Source: Bradyrhizobium sp. ISRA464 (GTDB lineage: Bacteria > Pseudomonadota > Alphaproteobacteria > Rhizobiales > Xanthobacteraceae). From it: a stretch of 64,000 nt of DNA. Made by a program: the position numbers and the translations under genes. Positions 54,683 through 64,000 of this stretch are shown here, in pieces; within the stretch, counting starts at the first letter, position 1, and each line of letters starts with the position of its first letter. The stretch spans positions 3,968,001 to 4,032,000 of the forward strand of contig NZ_CP094526.1 in assembly GCF_029910095.1 (NCBI RefSeq), read 5' to 3'. The notes beneath the pieces were generated by a model. That model searched no databases. It was not told the origin of the DNA and saw nothing but the letters and a program-made list of their open reading frames with translations.

Positions 54683-55702
54683 GCGAACCGTGCATTCATC
54701 ACAGGTACCTCTGGACCGGTCCTCAATGACGCCGAGCGCGAATTCATTCGCGCCGAGCGGCCATGGGGCTTCATCCTGTTCAAGCACAATATCGAGACTC
54801 CCGCGCAAGTCTCCGCTCTTGTTGAGGAACTTAGAGAAGCCGTCGGCGCGGCCGATGCGCCGGTCCTGATCGATCAGGAGGGCGGACGGGTGCAGCGGCT
54901 CGGTCCACCGAATTGGCGGGCCTATCCGCCCGGTGCAAGCTTCGGCGCGCTCTACGACGTCGACCCGAAATTGGGGCTGGCGGCAGCCCGGCTCAGTTCG
55001 CGCCTGATCGCGGCCGATCTGGCCGACCTTGGAATTACCATCGACTGCCTGCCCTTGGCGGACGTGCCGGTTGCCGGAGCGGATGCCGTGATCGGCAACC
55101 GCGCCTATGGAACCGAACCGGGAAAGGTCGCCGCCATCGCCCGTGCCGTCACCGAAGGACTGGAACAGGGCGGCGTCCTGCCGGTTCTCAAGCATATCCC
55201 GGGTCACGGCAGGGCCACGGCGGACAGCCATTTCCGGCTTCCGACCGTCGATACCGCGAAATCCGAGCTGGAACGGACCGATTTCGCTGCGTTCCAGCCG
55301 CTTGCGGACTTGCCGATGGCCATGACCGCACATGTTGTGTTTAGCGCGCTCGACCCCGCCCATCCGGCGACGACTTCTGCGACAATCATCGAACAGGTGA
55401 TTCGCGGCCTGATCGGGTTCCAGGGTTTGTTGATGAGTGATGACGTGTCGATGAATGCGCTGGCCGGCTCGATCGGGGAAAGGACCCGGGCCATCGTCAG
55501 CGCCGGTTGCGACATGGTCCTGCACTGCAACGGCAACATCGACGAAATGCGCGAGGTTGCACGCGAGACGCCGGAACTGACCGGCAAGGCACTTGAGCGC
55601 GCCAACCGGGCGCTGGCTGCACGGAAGCCGCCGGAGCTGTTTGACAGGCGATCGGCATGGGCGGAACTGGACGCGTTGTTGAATCGGATAGGGACGGCAT
55701 GA
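54680..55702 (+). CDS. nagZ: Beta-N-acetylhexosaminidase
   Basis: A 340-residue family 3 glycosidase removing GlcNAc from muropeptides in the cytoplasm during cell-wall recycling. PVLIDQEGGRVQRLGPPNWRAYP starts the barrel. VLPVLKHIPGHGRATADSH is the NagZ signature with the catalytic histidine loop, and LLMSDDVSMNALAGS provides the nucleophile aspartate. No signal peptide, as expected. Its ATG lies in a hairpin without a clear ribosome site, 46 bases after the SPOR gene. Its stop overlaps the scpA start (ATGA, 55699-55702). Confidence 0.96.
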   Translation: MANRAFITGTSGPVLNDAEREFIRAERPWGFILFKHNIETPAQVSALVEELREAVGAADAPVLIDQEGGRVQRLGPPNWRAYPPGASFGALYDVDPKLGLAAARLSSRLIAADLADLGITIDCLPLADVPVAGADAVIGNRAYGTEPGKVAAIARAVTEGLEQGGVLPVLKHIPGHGRATADSHFRLPTVDTAKSELERTDFAAFQPLADLPMAMTAHVVFSALDPAHPATTSATIIEQVIRGLIGFQGLLMSDDVSMNALAGSIGERTRAIVSAGCDMVLHCNGNIDEMREVARETPELTGKALERANRALAARKPPELFDRRSAWAELDALLNRIGTA

Positions 55703-56520
55703 CCGCTGAAATTCTATCGTTTGAGACGGGGCGGCCGGCCGACGTGGCGGAAGGTGAGCCGGCGCTGGTGGTCGACGTCGAGGGCTATGAGGGCCCGCTC
55801 GACCTGTTGCTGACGCTCGCCCGCCAGCAGAAGGTCGACCTCGCGAAGATCTCGATCCTCGCGCTCGCCGATCAGTACCTCTCGTTCATCGAGGCGGCCC
55901 GCAAGATCCGGCTCGAGCTCGCGGCCGACTATCTGGTCATGGCGGCCTGGCTTGCGTTCCTGAAGTCGCGGCTGCTGCTGCCGGAGCCGCCGAGCGCCGA
56001 AGGGCCGAGCGCCGAGGAGATGGCGACCGCGCTCGCCAACCGGCTGCGCCGGCTGGAGGCGATCCGCGAGGCGGCCAACCGGCTCATGAACCGGCCGCAG
56101 TTCCAGCGCGATATCTTTCCGCGCGGCAATCCGGAATCGATCGCGGAGATCAAGCATCCGAAGTTCACCGCGACGCTCTACGATCTCTTGTCGGCCTATG
56201 CCACGCAGCGTCAGTCGCGCGTGCTGACGTCGGTGCATCTGGCCAAGCGCACCGTGTGGTCGCTCGCGGAAGCGCGTGCCTCGCTGGAGCGGCTCGTCGG
56301 CATCGCCGAGGACTGGAGCTGTCTCGACGAGTATCTGATGAACTACGTCGCCGATCCCACGCAGCGAGCAACGGTCTTCGCGTCGAGCTTCGCCGCGGCC
56401 CTCGAACTGGTTCGCGAAGGCGAGATGGAGATCAATCAGAAGCAGGCGTTCGCGCCGATCTATTTCCGAAAGCGTCCACCGCAAGCCGCAATGGCGGCCC
56501 CGGACCTGTCGGTCGAGTAA
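55699..56520 (+). CDS. scpA: Segregation and condensation protein A
   Basis: A 273-residue kleisin subunit of the SMC-ScpAB condensin. ATG 55699 overlaps the nagZ stop, showing translational coupling. The N-terminal domain that contacts the SMC neck is VVDVEGYEGPLDLLLTLARQQKVDLAKISILALADQYLSFI; LAADYLVMAAWLAFLKSRLLLPEP follows. The C-terminal winged helix (about residues 190-255) contacts the other SMC head: VWSLAEARASLERLVGIAEDWSCLDEYL and RATVFASSFAAALELVREGEMEINQKQAFAPIYFRK. Order nagZ-scpA-scpB is conserved in alphaproteobacteria. Confidence 0.97.
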   Translation: MTAEILSFETGRPADVAEGEPALVVDVEGYEGPLDLLLTLARQQKVDLAKISILALADQYLSFIEAARKIRLELAADYLVMAAWLAFLKSRLLLPEPPSAEGPSAEEMATALANRLRRLEAIREAANRLMNRPQFQRDIFPRGNPESIAEIKHPKFTATLYDLLSAYATQRQSRVLTSVHLAKRTVWSLAEARASLERLVGIAEDWSCLDEYLMNYVADPTQRATVFASSFAAALELVREGEMEINQKQAFAPIYFRKRPPQAAMAAPDLSVE

Positions 56521-56541
56521 GTGGAAGAAGGAGAGCATGCC

Positions 56542-57432
56542 ATGGCAAGCCTGGCAGAACGGCGCATAGAAGAGGTCGAGGAGGAGGTTGCTCCTGTGGA
56601 TCCGATCGCGCGTCCCGAAGAATTGCGGCTCCTGGAAGCCCTGCTGTTTGCATCGAGCGAGCCGATCGATCAGGCGACGCTGGCAAAGCGGATGCCTGAC
56701 GGCGTCGACGTCAAGGCGGCGCTCGCGCAGCTGCAGGCGGAATATGCTCCGCGCGGCGTCAATCTGGTTCGCGTCGCCAACAAGTGGACGTTCCGCACTG
56801 CGGGCGATCTGTCGTGGCTAATGACGCGGGAGAGCACCGAGACCCGCAAGCTGTCGCGCGCCGCGATCGAGGTGCTCGCGATCATCGCCTATCACCAGCC
56901 GGTGACGCGCGCCGAGATCGAAGAGATCCGCGGCGTGGTCACGTCGAAGGGAACCATCGACGTGCTGCTGGAGACCGGGTGGATTCGCCCGCGCGGCCGC
57001 CGCAAGACGCCGGGCCGTCCGCTGACCTTCGGAACCACCGACGGGTTCTTGTCGCAGTTCAGCCTGGAAGCGCTGGGCGACCTGCCGGGGCTCGAAGAGC
57101 TCAAGGGCACGGGTCTGCTCGACTCTCGCCTGCCGACCGGCTTCAGTGTTCCATCGCCCTCGGACGATGCTGCGCTGCGCGAGGATGAGGAGCCGCTCGA
57201 GCCCGGCGACACGCTGGAACTGCTGCTTGCGCCTGCCGCCGAGCCGGAAGCGGCGGAATCGAAGGCCGAGACCGAAGCGACAGCAGAGCTTGAAGCGACA
57301 GCCGAGGCCGAAACCGAAGTCGAAGCTGAAGTTGCCGCGCAACCGGAAGCAGTCGAACCTGACGCCGACGAACCGGACTCTCGCGCCAGCGATGCAGGCG
57401 ATGACGACGGCGCCGAGGAGAAGGGCGAATAG
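56542..57432 (+). CDS. scpB: Segregation and condensation protein B
   Basis: A 296-residue condensin partner that dimerises and binds ScpA. ATG 56542 with GAAGGAGAG upstream fits the usual MASLAE start; a GTG right after scpA is less likely. Two winged helices are present: LRLLEALLFASSEPIDQATLAKRMPDGVDVKAALAQLQAEY and SRAAIEVLAIIAYHQPVTRAEIEEIRGV, with TLDVLLETGW-like TIDVLLETGWIRPRGRRKTPGRPLTFGTT. The last 75 residues are an Ala/Glu/Asp-rich acidic tail longer than in most families. The tat operon follows after 147 bases. Confidence 0.96.
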   Translation: MASLAERRIEEVEEEVAPVDPIARPEELRLLEALLFASSEPIDQATLAKRMPDGVDVKAALAQLQAEYAPRGVNLVRVANKWTFRTAGDLSWLMTRESTETRKLSRAAIEVLAIIAYHQPVTRAEIEEIRGVVTSKGTIDVLLETGWIRPRGRRKTPGRPLTFGTTDGFLSQFSLEALGDLPGLEELKGTGLLDSRLPTGFSVPSPSDDAALREDEEPLEPGDTLELLLAPAAEPEAAESKAETEATAELEATAEAETEVEAEVAAQPEAVEPDADEPDSRASDAGDDDGAEEKGE

Positions 57433-57469
57433 CCCGAAATATTCCCGGTTAAGCCTAGCAATATTACGT

Positions 57470-57510
57470 AGCCGCGACAGCGATTTGCCGCGGCTGAGGT
57501 CCTTGTTTTT
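57470..57510 (+). terminator. Possible terminator after scpB
   Basis: AGCCGCG (57470-57476) and CGCGGCT (57489-57495) can pair and are followed after a few bases by CTTGTTTTT. The stem is only 7 bases with a 12-base loop, so the terminator is weak. It lies between scpB and tatA. Confidence 0.35.
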
Positions 57511-57579
57511 GACACCGCGCGGGCCTACCTTCCGGCAAAGCTCAGGCCGGCTCGCCGGCCATTTCTGGAGGGTTGCAGG

Positions 57580-57813
57580 ATGGGTTCGCTTAGCATTTGG
57601 CACTGGATCCTCGTGATCGCAGTGGTCCTGCTGCTGTTCGGACGCGGCAAGATTTCGGACCTGATGGGTGACGTCGCTCAGGGTATCAAGGCCTTCAAGA
57701 AGGGCATGCAGGACGACGACAAGGTTGCAGACAAGCCGGAGCCCACCAAGGCCATCGATCACGATGCCGCGCCGTCGGCCGCGCGCTCGGATGTCGGCAG
57801 CAAGGCCGTCTAA
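57580..57813 (+). CDS. tatA: Sec-independent translocase subunit TatA
   Basis: A 77-residue Tat pore component. [25 protein letters not shown] is the N-terminal helix with the conserved FGRGKI hinge. [17 protein letters not shown] is the amphipathic helix with the KAFKKG motif. A charged, disordered tail follows. GGAGGG lies 7 bases before the ATG, and a perfect GGCCGG-CTCG-CCGGCC hairpin just before that. It is the first gene of tatABC, which exports folded redox proteins. Confidence 0.97.
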   Translation: MGSLSIWHWILVIAVVLLLFGRGKISDLMGDVAQGIKAFKKGMQDDDKVADKPEPTKAIDHDAAPSAARSDVGSKAV

Positions 57814-57972
57814 GGCCCTTGGACTGACGCATATTTCGACGTTTTTATTTGCGCGAGGCGGTGACGCCGTCGCTCTAACGCGCTATGGACGCCGGTTGAG
57901 AACAGGCGCCGGCAGGCCCAAATCCTGTTAGGGTGGATGAGGCCGTAGCGGCGCGCTTAGGCGGAAGAATTC

Positions 57973-58497
57973 ATGTTCGATATCGGGTGGAGTGAACTGG
58001 TCGTCATCGCGGTTGTCGCGCTGATCGCCATCGGCCCGAAGGAACTGCCGGGCGTGCTGCGCATGGTCGGGCAATGGATGGGCAAGGCCCGCAGGATGGC
58101 GGCCGAATTCCAGGGTCAATTCCAGGAAGCCATGCGCGAGGCCGAAATGGCCGACCTCAAGAAGAGTTTTGACGAGGTCAGGGAAGCCGCGACCGGGCTC
58201 ACCAGCGGCAACATCATGACCTCGCTGCAAAAGGACGTCAGCGACGCCCTGCAGATCGACAAGCCTGTGGATGCGCAGGTGGCGTCCGCGATCGATGCGC
58301 CGGCGACATCGACGAGCGATGCGCCGGTGACGCCGACAACGCCGGCCGCGCCGACGCCGGAGACCTTTGTCGAGGCCGAGACGCACGCCGCGACCAGTGA
58401 GCCGCTTGCGATCACCAACGAGGTGCAGACGCAACCGGTGCCGCAGGACGTGGCGGCGGCGAAACCCGACCTCTTAAAGGACGCCAAAGCGTCATGA
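57973..58497 (+). CDS. tatB: Sec-independent translocase subunit TatB
   Basis: A 174-residue Tat receptor component. [30 protein letters not shown] is the characteristic N-terminal helix with the glutamate and the GPKELP hinge. [19 protein letters not shown] amphipathic helix ([32 protein letters not shown]) follows. The C-terminal 90 residues are Pro/Thr/Ala-rich and poorly conserved. It begins 159 bases after tatA, a wider gap than within most tat operons, and its stop overlaps tatC by 4 bases (58494-58497). Confidence 0.96.
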   Translation: MFDIGWSELVVIAVVALIAIGPKELPGVLRMVGQWMGKARRMAAEFQGQFQEAMREAEMADLKKSFDEVREAATGLTSGNIMTSLQKDVSDALQIDKPVDAQVASAIDAPATSTSDAPVTPTTPAAPTPETFVEAETHAATSEPLAITNEVQTQPVPQDVAAAKPDLLKDAKAS

Positions 58498-59312
58498 GTG
58501 CCGAAGACATCGAGGCCAGCAAGGCCCCCTTGATGGATCACCTGATCGAGCTGCGCGCGCGCCTGATCAAGGCGCTGCTGGGTTTCGGCGTGGCCTTCAT
58601 CTTCTGCTTCTTCTTCGCCAAGCAGATCTACAACGTTCTGGTGTGGCCGTTCGTGTGGGTGGCGGGGCCGGAGAATTCAAAGTTTATCTACACGGCACTG
58701 CTGGAATATTTCATCACCCAGCTCAAGCTCGCGCTGTTCGGCGCCGGCTTCATCTCGTTCCCGATCGTTGCGACCCAGATCTACAAATTCGTCGCGCCTG
58801 GCCTCTACCGTCACGAGCGCAACGCCTTCCTGCCGTATTTGATCGCGACGCCGATCTTCTTCGTGCTCGGCGCGATGCTGGTCTATTTCGTGGTGCTGCC
58901 GATGCTGATCCGCTTCTCGCTCGGGATGCAGCAGGCTGGCGGAGCGGAGACCGCGCAGATCGCGCTGTTGCCGAAGGTCGGCGAATATCTCTCGCTGATG
59001 ATGTCGCTGATCTTCGCCTTCGGCATCGCCTTCCAGCTTCCGGTGATCCTGACGCTGCTGGGGCGCGTCGGCATCGTCACCTCGAAGATGCTGAAGGAGA
59101 AGCGGCGCTATTTCATTGTCGTCGCCTTCATCATCGCGGCCGTGCTGACGCCGCCGGACGTGCTGAGCCAGTCGTCGCTGGCGATCCCTCTGCTTGCGCT
59201 CTACGAGGGCGCCATCATCGCCGTACGGATGGTGGAGAAGAAGGCTGCGGCGGCCGCCGCAGCCTCGTCTTCGTCGTCGGGAGCTCCGCCGGCGGCCAAT
59301 CCGGCCGAATAG
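58494..59312 (+). CDS. tatC: Sec-independent translocase subunit TatC
   Basis: A 272-residue six-helix inner-membrane protein that binds twin-arginine signal peptides. [24 protein letters not shown] is the N-terminal signature with the conserved glutamate and ELR. The cytoplasmic loop and helix IGAMLVYF-like [46 protein letters not shown] and the ending helix with [24 protein letters not shown] are standard. The C-terminal Ala/Ser tail is cytoplasmic. Its start overlaps tatB (ATGA), so the two are co-translated. A dispersed repeat follows. Confidence 0.98.
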   Translation: MSAEDIEASKAPLMDHLIELRARLIKALLGFGVAFIFCFFFAKQIYNVLVWPFVWVAGPENSKFIYTALLEYFITQLKLALFGAGFISFPIVATQIYKFVAPGLYRHERNAFLPYLIATPIFFVLGAMLVYFVVLPMLIRFSLGMQQAGGAETAQIALLPKVGEYLSLMMSLIFAFGIAFQLPVILTLLGRVGIVTSKMLKEKRRYFIVVAFIIAAVLTPPDVLSQSSLAIPLLALYEGAIIAVRMVEKKAAAAAAASSSSSGAPPAANPAE

Positions 59313-59341
59313 GGGTGGTTTAAGCCACACATTCGGTGTCC

Positions 59342-59434
59342 ATACCCCGCGAAAGCGGGGTATCCAGTACGCCGCAGGCTCTCGAACGATCCCGGACGTC
59401 TCTGGAATACTGGATCGCCCGCCTTCGCGGGCGA
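59342..59434. repeat. Composite dispersed repeat between tatC and serS
   Basis: ATACCCCGC-GAAA-GCGGGGTAT (59342-59363) is a perfect 9-bp hairpin with a GNRA tetraloop. ATCCAGTA and TACTGGAT pair at longer range, and TCGCCCGC-CTTC-GCGGGCGA (59415-59434) forms a second hairpin. This double-hairpin structure is a known type of rhizobial intergenic repeat and may terminate the tat transcript. Confidence 0.7.
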
Positions 59435-59497
59435 TGACGGGTGTGCTAGTGGGTGGCGCTCCATGGAATGTTGACGTTCGGCATTCCGTGAAAATGA

Positions 59498-60850
<1,353 letters not shown>

Positions 60851-60865
60851 GGCGGAGCCAGTGTG

Positions 60866-61651
60866 ATGCCACTCCACCGTGACATCCACTGGCTTGGTCG
60901 CCAATGGGCCGTCACGGGCCACGGACTGCAGCTGATCAATCAGAAGCAGATGGGCTACTACGACATCGAGGTCGCCCGCTTGTGGGAAGCGGGCGTGATC
61001 GAGGCGATGCAGGGAAAGGCCTGGATCAATCGCGCGGACTTCGACAAGGCGCTCGAGATCGCGCGAGCCCGGTTCGCCCATGCGGCGCCCACCGGCGTCA
61101 CGCCGCCGTCCACGCCAGCCGCATCGCCGCCGCAGCCAGCGCCGCCTGCGATGCGTCCTCAAGCCGAGCTGCCCTCGGGGCCGACGCTTGAGGAACTGCT
61201 GGCCAGGTTGAAGGCGAGGTCGGCGGCGGTTGCGCCCGCCCCGAGACCGGTCGAAGAGCCAGCGGTCCCAACGGAAGCGAAACCGGTCGACGAGCCCGTG
61301 GTTGCGCCTGTCGCAACACCGGTCGATATGTCTGCGATTGGGCCCGTCGCAAAATCGGTCGCCGCCAAGCCGGTCGATGTGGCCGCAGTCGCGCCCAAGC
61401 TCGAACCTGCGAGACACGAACCTCCCAAGCCCGAAGCATCGAAGGTGGCACAGGCCGCGCCGGAGTTGCCGCAGCCGGCATCCTTGCGACGCATCACGTT
61501 GGAGGTTAGCCCCTCGGATTTCGCGCGGCCCAGGCCGGAGTGGCCGGTGTTCAAGCGCAAGATCGCCGGCCGCGCCAGATTCGTTCGTCCCTGGCGCGCC
61601 CGATTGACCCGCTGGCACGGGATTTTGCCGGGTTTGCCTCCGCGGCCCTAG
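60866..61651 (+). CDS. Conserved hypothetical protein between serS and surE
   Basis: A 261-residue protein of no known function. ATG 60866 is used (a GTG directly before it is possible). The first 70 residues form a compact conserved-looking domain: MPLHRDIHWLGRQWAVTGHGLQLINQKQMGYYDIEVARLW, then GVIEAMQGKAWINRADFDKALEIARARF. A long Pro/Ala/Val-rich low-complexity linker follows (about 75-215). The protein ends in a basic tail of about 45 residues with many Arg and Trp (PRPEWPVFKRKIAGRARF ... RLTRWHGILPG). No signal peptide or membrane helix. It starts 15 bases after serS, so it is co-transcribed. Nucleic-acid binding through the basic tail is a guess. Confidence 0.75.
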   Translation: MPLHRDIHWLGRQWAVTGHGLQLINQKQMGYYDIEVARLWEAGVIEAMQGKAWINRADFDKALEIARARFAHAAPTGVTPPSTPAASPPQPAPPAMRPQAELPSGPTLEELLARLKARSAAVAPAPRPVEEPAVPTEAKPVDEPVVAPVATPVDMSAIGPVAKSVAAKPVDVAAVAPKLEPARHEPPKPEASKVAQAAPELPQPASLRRITLEVSPSDFARPRPEWPVFKRKIAGRARFVRPWRARLTRWHGILPGLPPRP

Positions 61652-61716
61652 CCGGTTAAGACGGCGCGTCAGCTCAAGAAAACCGCGTCGAATCAGAACA
61701 AAGGGCACTTTGACGG

Positions 61717-62484
61717 ATGCGAATTCTCTGCACCAATGATGACGGCATCCACGCTCCCGGCCTGAAGGTCGTCGAGCAGATCGCGCGGGCTTTGTCGGAC
61801 GATGTCTGGATCGTCGCGCCCGAGCTCGACCAGTCAGGCGTCTCGCATTCACTGTCGCTCAACGATCCGCTGCGCCTGCGCGAGGTCGGCCCGCGGCACT
61901 TCGCGGTGCGCGGCACGCCGACCGACTGCGTCATCATGGGCGCGCGCTATATTCTCGGCGAGAAGCTGCCCGACCTCGTGCTCAGCGGCGTCAACAAGGG
62001 CCGCAACGTCGCCGAGGATGTGGTCTATTCCGGAACCATCGCCGGGGCGCTGGAAGGCACCATTCTCGGATTGCCGTCGTTTGCGCTGTCGCAGGAATTC
62101 AGCCTCGATACGCGCGATAAGCCGCTATGGGAGACCGCGCTAAAATTCGGACCAGATATCGTGCGCAAGGTGCTCGCAGCGGGGATCCCGAAGAACACCG
62201 TCGTCAACGTCAACTTCCCGTCCTGCATGCCCGACGAGGTCAAGGGCATCCGCATTACCCGGCAGGGCAAGCGCAATCTTGGTTTCCTCAAGATCGATCG
62301 CCGCCACGACGGGCGCGGCAATCCGTATTTCTGGATCGGCTTCGAGCGCGCCGCGATGATGGATACGCCGGCGGAGGGCACCGATCTCGCCGCGCTTGCC
62401 GCGCACTATGTCTCGGTGACGCCGCTGCGGCTCGACCGCACCGACGAGGCGTTCTCGGAAACATTGACGACGACGCTGAAGTAG
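61717..62484 (+). CDS. surE: 5'/3'-nucleotidase SurE
   Basis: A 255-residue metal-dependent phosphatase acting on nucleoside monophosphates and polyphosphate, linked to stationary-phase survival. MRILCTNDDGIHAPGL carries the metal-binding Asn-Asp-Asp; VAPELDQSGVSHSLSL, RGTPTDCVIMGARYIL, DLVLSGVNKGRNVAEDVVYSGTIAGALEG are the remaining signature blocks. Length standard. Lies in serS-unknown-surE-pcm order, but a minus-strand response regulator gene separates it from pcm here. Confidence 0.97.
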   Translation: MRILCTNDDGIHAPGLKVVEQIARALSDDVWIVAPELDQSGVSHSLSLNDPLRLREVGPRHFAVRGTPTDCVIMGARYILGEKLPDLVLSGVNKGRNVAEDVVYSGTIAGALEGTILGLPSFALSQEFSLDTRDKPLWETALKFGPDIVRKVLAAGIPKNTVVNVNFPSCMPDEVKGIRITRQGKRNLGFLKIDRRHDGRGNPYFWIGFERAAMMDTPAEGTDLAALAAHYVSVTPLRLDRTDEAFSETLTTTLK

Positions 62485-62490
62485 TACCGT

Positions 62491-62610
62491 GTGGCCCGGA
62501 TGAAGCCAACGGGTCGCGCGAACGCGTGTCCGATGACAGGCTCCGTGAAATCCGTGTTGCACGCCGCTCGCCGGGCTTCCCGGATTGCGCTGCGCTTCAT
62601 CCGGGCTACG
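62491..62610. repeat. 120-base palindromic dispersed repeat (copy 2)
   Basis: GTGGCCCGGATGAAG (62491-62505) pairs with CTTCATCCGGGCTAC (62595-62609) with one mismatch. The right part TTCCCGGATTGCGCTGCGCT..CATCCGGGCTACG is almost identical to 4782-4815. It separates convergent surE and the response regulator gene, as copy 1 separates ctpA and the GGDEF/EAL gene. Confidence 0.8.
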
Positions 62611-62624
62611 TATTGTGCTGAGAC

Positions 62625-63002
62625 TTAGACCGGCGCGCCCTTCATCGCGCTGGAGATCACCTGCGCCAGCGTTTCGAGCTGGAACGGTTTCTGCAGCGCC
62701 GGGCGGTCGCGATATTCCGGAGGCAGGCCCGAGGACCCATAGCCGGTCGCGAAAATAAAGGGGCGGTTGCGTGCGTTGATCAGCTCGGCAACGGGAGTGA
62801 TTACCTTGCCGTTGACGTTGACGTCGAGGATCGCGAGGTCGAATTCGGTGGATTGCGCAAGCTTGACCGCTTCGCCGATTTCGCCGGCTTCGGCCGCGAC
62901 GCTATGGCCGAGTTCCTCCAGCATGTCGGCGACCATCATCCGGATCATGACCTCGTCCTCTACGAGGAAAACTGAACAGCCCGCCGGCCGTGTCGCTGTC
63001 AT
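62625..63002 (-). CDS. Single-domain response regulator (FATGY-motif type)
   Basis: A 125-residue receiver without an output domain. ATG 63002 with AAGGA upstream gives MTATRPAGCSVFLVEDEVMIRMMVADMLEELG. The acidic pair in VEDE, the phospho-acceptor in DLAILDVNVNGK, the Thr in FIFATGYGSSGLP and the Lys in LQKPF are all present. The FATGY stretch recalls alphaproteobacterial single-domain regulators of the FAT GUY group, which link HWE kinases with the general stress response. This is inference; no kinase gene lies next to it. An EcfG-like promoter lies about 60 bases upstream. It sits between surE and pcm on the opposite strand. Confidence 0.9.
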   Translation of the reverse strand: MTATRPAGCSVFLVEDEVMIRMMVADMLEELGHSVAAEAGEIGEAVKLAQSTEFDLAILDVNVNGKVITPVAELINARNRPFIFATGYGSSGLPPEYRDRPALQKPFQLETLAQVISSAMKGAPV

Positions 63003-63062
63003 GATGGAATCCTTGCCCGTCCCAGAACAAAGCTCGCAAATAACATCAAAAGGTGCAACGCA

Positions 63063-63087
63063 AACGTTTGGGAATTGCTGCCTTTCC
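63063..63087 (-). promoter_or_regulatory. EcfG-like (general stress) promoter for the response regulator
   Basis: On the minus strand GGAAA (63087-63083), 16 bases, then CGTT (63066-63063). The alphaproteobacterial EcfG consensus is GGAAC-N16/17-CGTT, so one position differs. It gives a leader of about 50 bases before the ATG at 63002. Confidence 0.45.
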
Positions 63088-63388
63088 GGCGTACAGCAGC
63101 GTATCGTGCGGTCGCCCAAGCCCGCCTTGTCCAGCATGGCAAGCTCGGAGGGGCCGATAGCCTGCTTTATCCACGGCAGGCCCCGCGGGATCCGCTTCGC
63201 GTTCGAGGTTCGATCGCGCTGCTGATCATATGGGGATAGTCGCCGCGCTCGCAAATGAGAAAATGGCCATGGTTCCGGATCGGGAACAGCAATGAGAGGA
63301 AATTTTTCCTTAACGTGGCATTTCTAATTCCAATGGCATGAAGTTGTTTGAAATACCCCGGATTGCTGCCCACAGATGCTGACGAGTA
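63088..63388. other. Rest of divergent intergenic region between response regulator and pcm
   Basis: About 300 bases with no convincing gene. The response regulator frame stays open upstream of its start but lacks family similarity. The AT-rich tract at 63299-63345 (AAATTTTTCC, CTAATTCC) directly upstream of pcm is the best candidate for the pcm promoter. TTAA-N7-TTTC at 63311-63325 only weakly resembles a CtrA site. Confidence 0.5.
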
Positions 63389-64000
63389 ATGGCCGTGAAC
63401 CCAGATCCGCCCGAGAAAATGAAGTTTCAGCTGACCCTGCGGCGGCGCGGGATCAGCGACCTGGCCGTGCTGCGGGCCATGGAAGAGGTGCCGCGCGAGG
63501 ACTTCGTCGAGCCGCGTGACCGCGACGAGGCCTATCGCGACAGCGCGCTTGCGATCGCCTGCGGGCAGACCATCAGCCAGCCCTTCGTGGTCGCCTACAT
63601 GACCGAGCAACTCCAGCTCAAGAAGGACCATCGCGTGCTCGAAATCGGCACCGGGTCCGGCTACCAGGCGGCCATCCTGTCCCGGCTGTGCCGGCAGGTG
63701 CTGACCATCGAGCGCTACCGGACGCTGGCCGATAGCGCCCGCAAGCGGCTCGAAAAGCTCGGCTATTACAACGTCGAGGTGCTGCTCGGGGACGGCTTCG
63801 ACGTGCCGGCCGGCGCCGGCGATTTCGACCGCATCATCGTGACCGCGGCGATGGAGCAGATCCCGGACAAGCTGATGGAACGGCTGGAGCCCAGCGGTGT
63901 CCTGATCGCCCCGGTCGGACCGCATCACGGCACCCAGACCCTGCTCCGCGTGGTGCGCACGGAGACCGGATTCGACCGCAAGGAACTGGTCGACGTGCGC
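63389..64000 (+). CDS. pcm: Protein-L-isoaspartate O-methyltransferase (3' end outside window)
   Basis: The first 204 codons of a SAM-dependent repair enzyme that methylates isoaspartyl residues in aged proteins. The frame is open to the last base. [37 protein letters not shown] begins the protein. [23 protein letters not shown] is the family-specific block, [18 protein letters not shown] is SAM motif I, and [31 protein letters not shown] contains the post-II region. Family length is about 215, so 10-15 residues are probably missing. A conserved neighbour of surE, here with an intervening antisense gene. Confidence 0.95.
   Translation, partial: MAVNPDPPEKMKFQLTLRRRGISDLAVLRAMEEVPREDFVEPRDRDEAYRDSALAIACGQTISQPFVVAYMTEQLQLKKDHRVLEIGTGSGYQAAILSRLCRQVLTIERYRTLADSARKRLEKLGYYNVEVLLGDGFDVPAGAGDFDRIIVTAAMEQIPDKLMERLEPSGVLIAPVGPHHGTQTLLRVVRTETGFDRKELVDVR

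Noticed and set aside
61613..61629. TGGCACG...TTTTGCC resembling a sigma-54 promoter before surE
   Set aside because: The GG-to-GC spacing is one base longer than the strict sigma-54 requirement, and it lies inside the coding end of the upstream gene.
63311..63325. TTAA-N7-TTTC upstream of pcm as a CtrA site
   Set aside because: The second half-site does not match TTAAC, and AT-rich promoter DNA makes such a partial match likely by chance.

Overview
The window looks like chromosomal DNA of a Bradyrhizobium-type alphaproteobacterium (Hyphomicrobiales). The evidence is uniformly high GC, gene content and order typical of that group (trpD-trpC-moaC, eno, ftsB-pdhA-pdhB-pdhC-lpd, argS-SPOR-nagZ-scpA-scpB-tatABC-serS-surE-pcm), an ExoR-type Sel1 protein, a coxMNOP-like alternative oxidase, and many short palindromic repeats of the kinds scattered through bradyrhizobial genomes. 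No rRNA, intact tRNA, CRISPR array, prophage, plasmid origin or intact insertion sequence was seen.

Layout. 1-2454: the end of an alternative haem-copper oxidase operon (subunit I tail, two subunit III-like proteins, subunit IV), followed by an old-yellow-enzyme remnant. 3265-7588: a CtpA-type periplasmic protease convergent with a large membrane GGDEF/EAL protein. 7854-12270: moaC, trpC, trpD and a PpiD/SurA-like foldase on the minus strand. 12525-16852: tpiA, secG and pyrG on the plus strand, with an XRE-cupin/GNAT pair inserted on the minus strand. 16884-20598: a two-component system with a putative phospholipid methyltransferase, a NIPSNAP protein and an exported PAAR-repeat protein. 20765-27911: kdsA, an MFS transporter, queF, eno, an MDR oxidoreductase, a DdlA-type ligase and an FMN reductase. 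27993-34221: ftsB and the pyruvate dehydrogenase cluster, which carries two extra small genes. 34410-42935: a threonine-synthase-like enzyme, an orphan TctC binding protein, a soluble lytic transglycosylase, an SMP-30 protein, ilvD and exoR. 43045-48433: a divergent sugar-acid catabolic cluster (GntR, MFS, enolase-superfamily enzyme, SDR, MDR). 48446-64000: xthA, erpA, dgt, argS, a SPOR protein, nagZ, scpAB, tatABC, serS, an unknown gene, surE, a single-domain response regulator and pcm (cut by the window end).

Most of the region is housekeeping: central carbon flow (tpiA, eno, PDH), envelope and division (ctpA, kdsA, ddlA, slt, ftsB, nagZ, SPOR, scpAB), protein export (secG, tatABC), translation (argS, serS) and repair or housecleaning (xthA, dgt, surE, pcm). 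The most interesting signals are regulatory. A full-consensus CtrA box and a start-codon hairpin precede ftsB, and a similar start-codon hairpin lies on nagZ. The XRE regulator has a probable leaderless promoter. An EcfG-like promoter lies ahead of a FATGY-motif response regulator. Other notable points are a 58-codon membrane protein coupled to lpd, an exported PAAR protein, and repeats that have been taken into coding or terminator roles.
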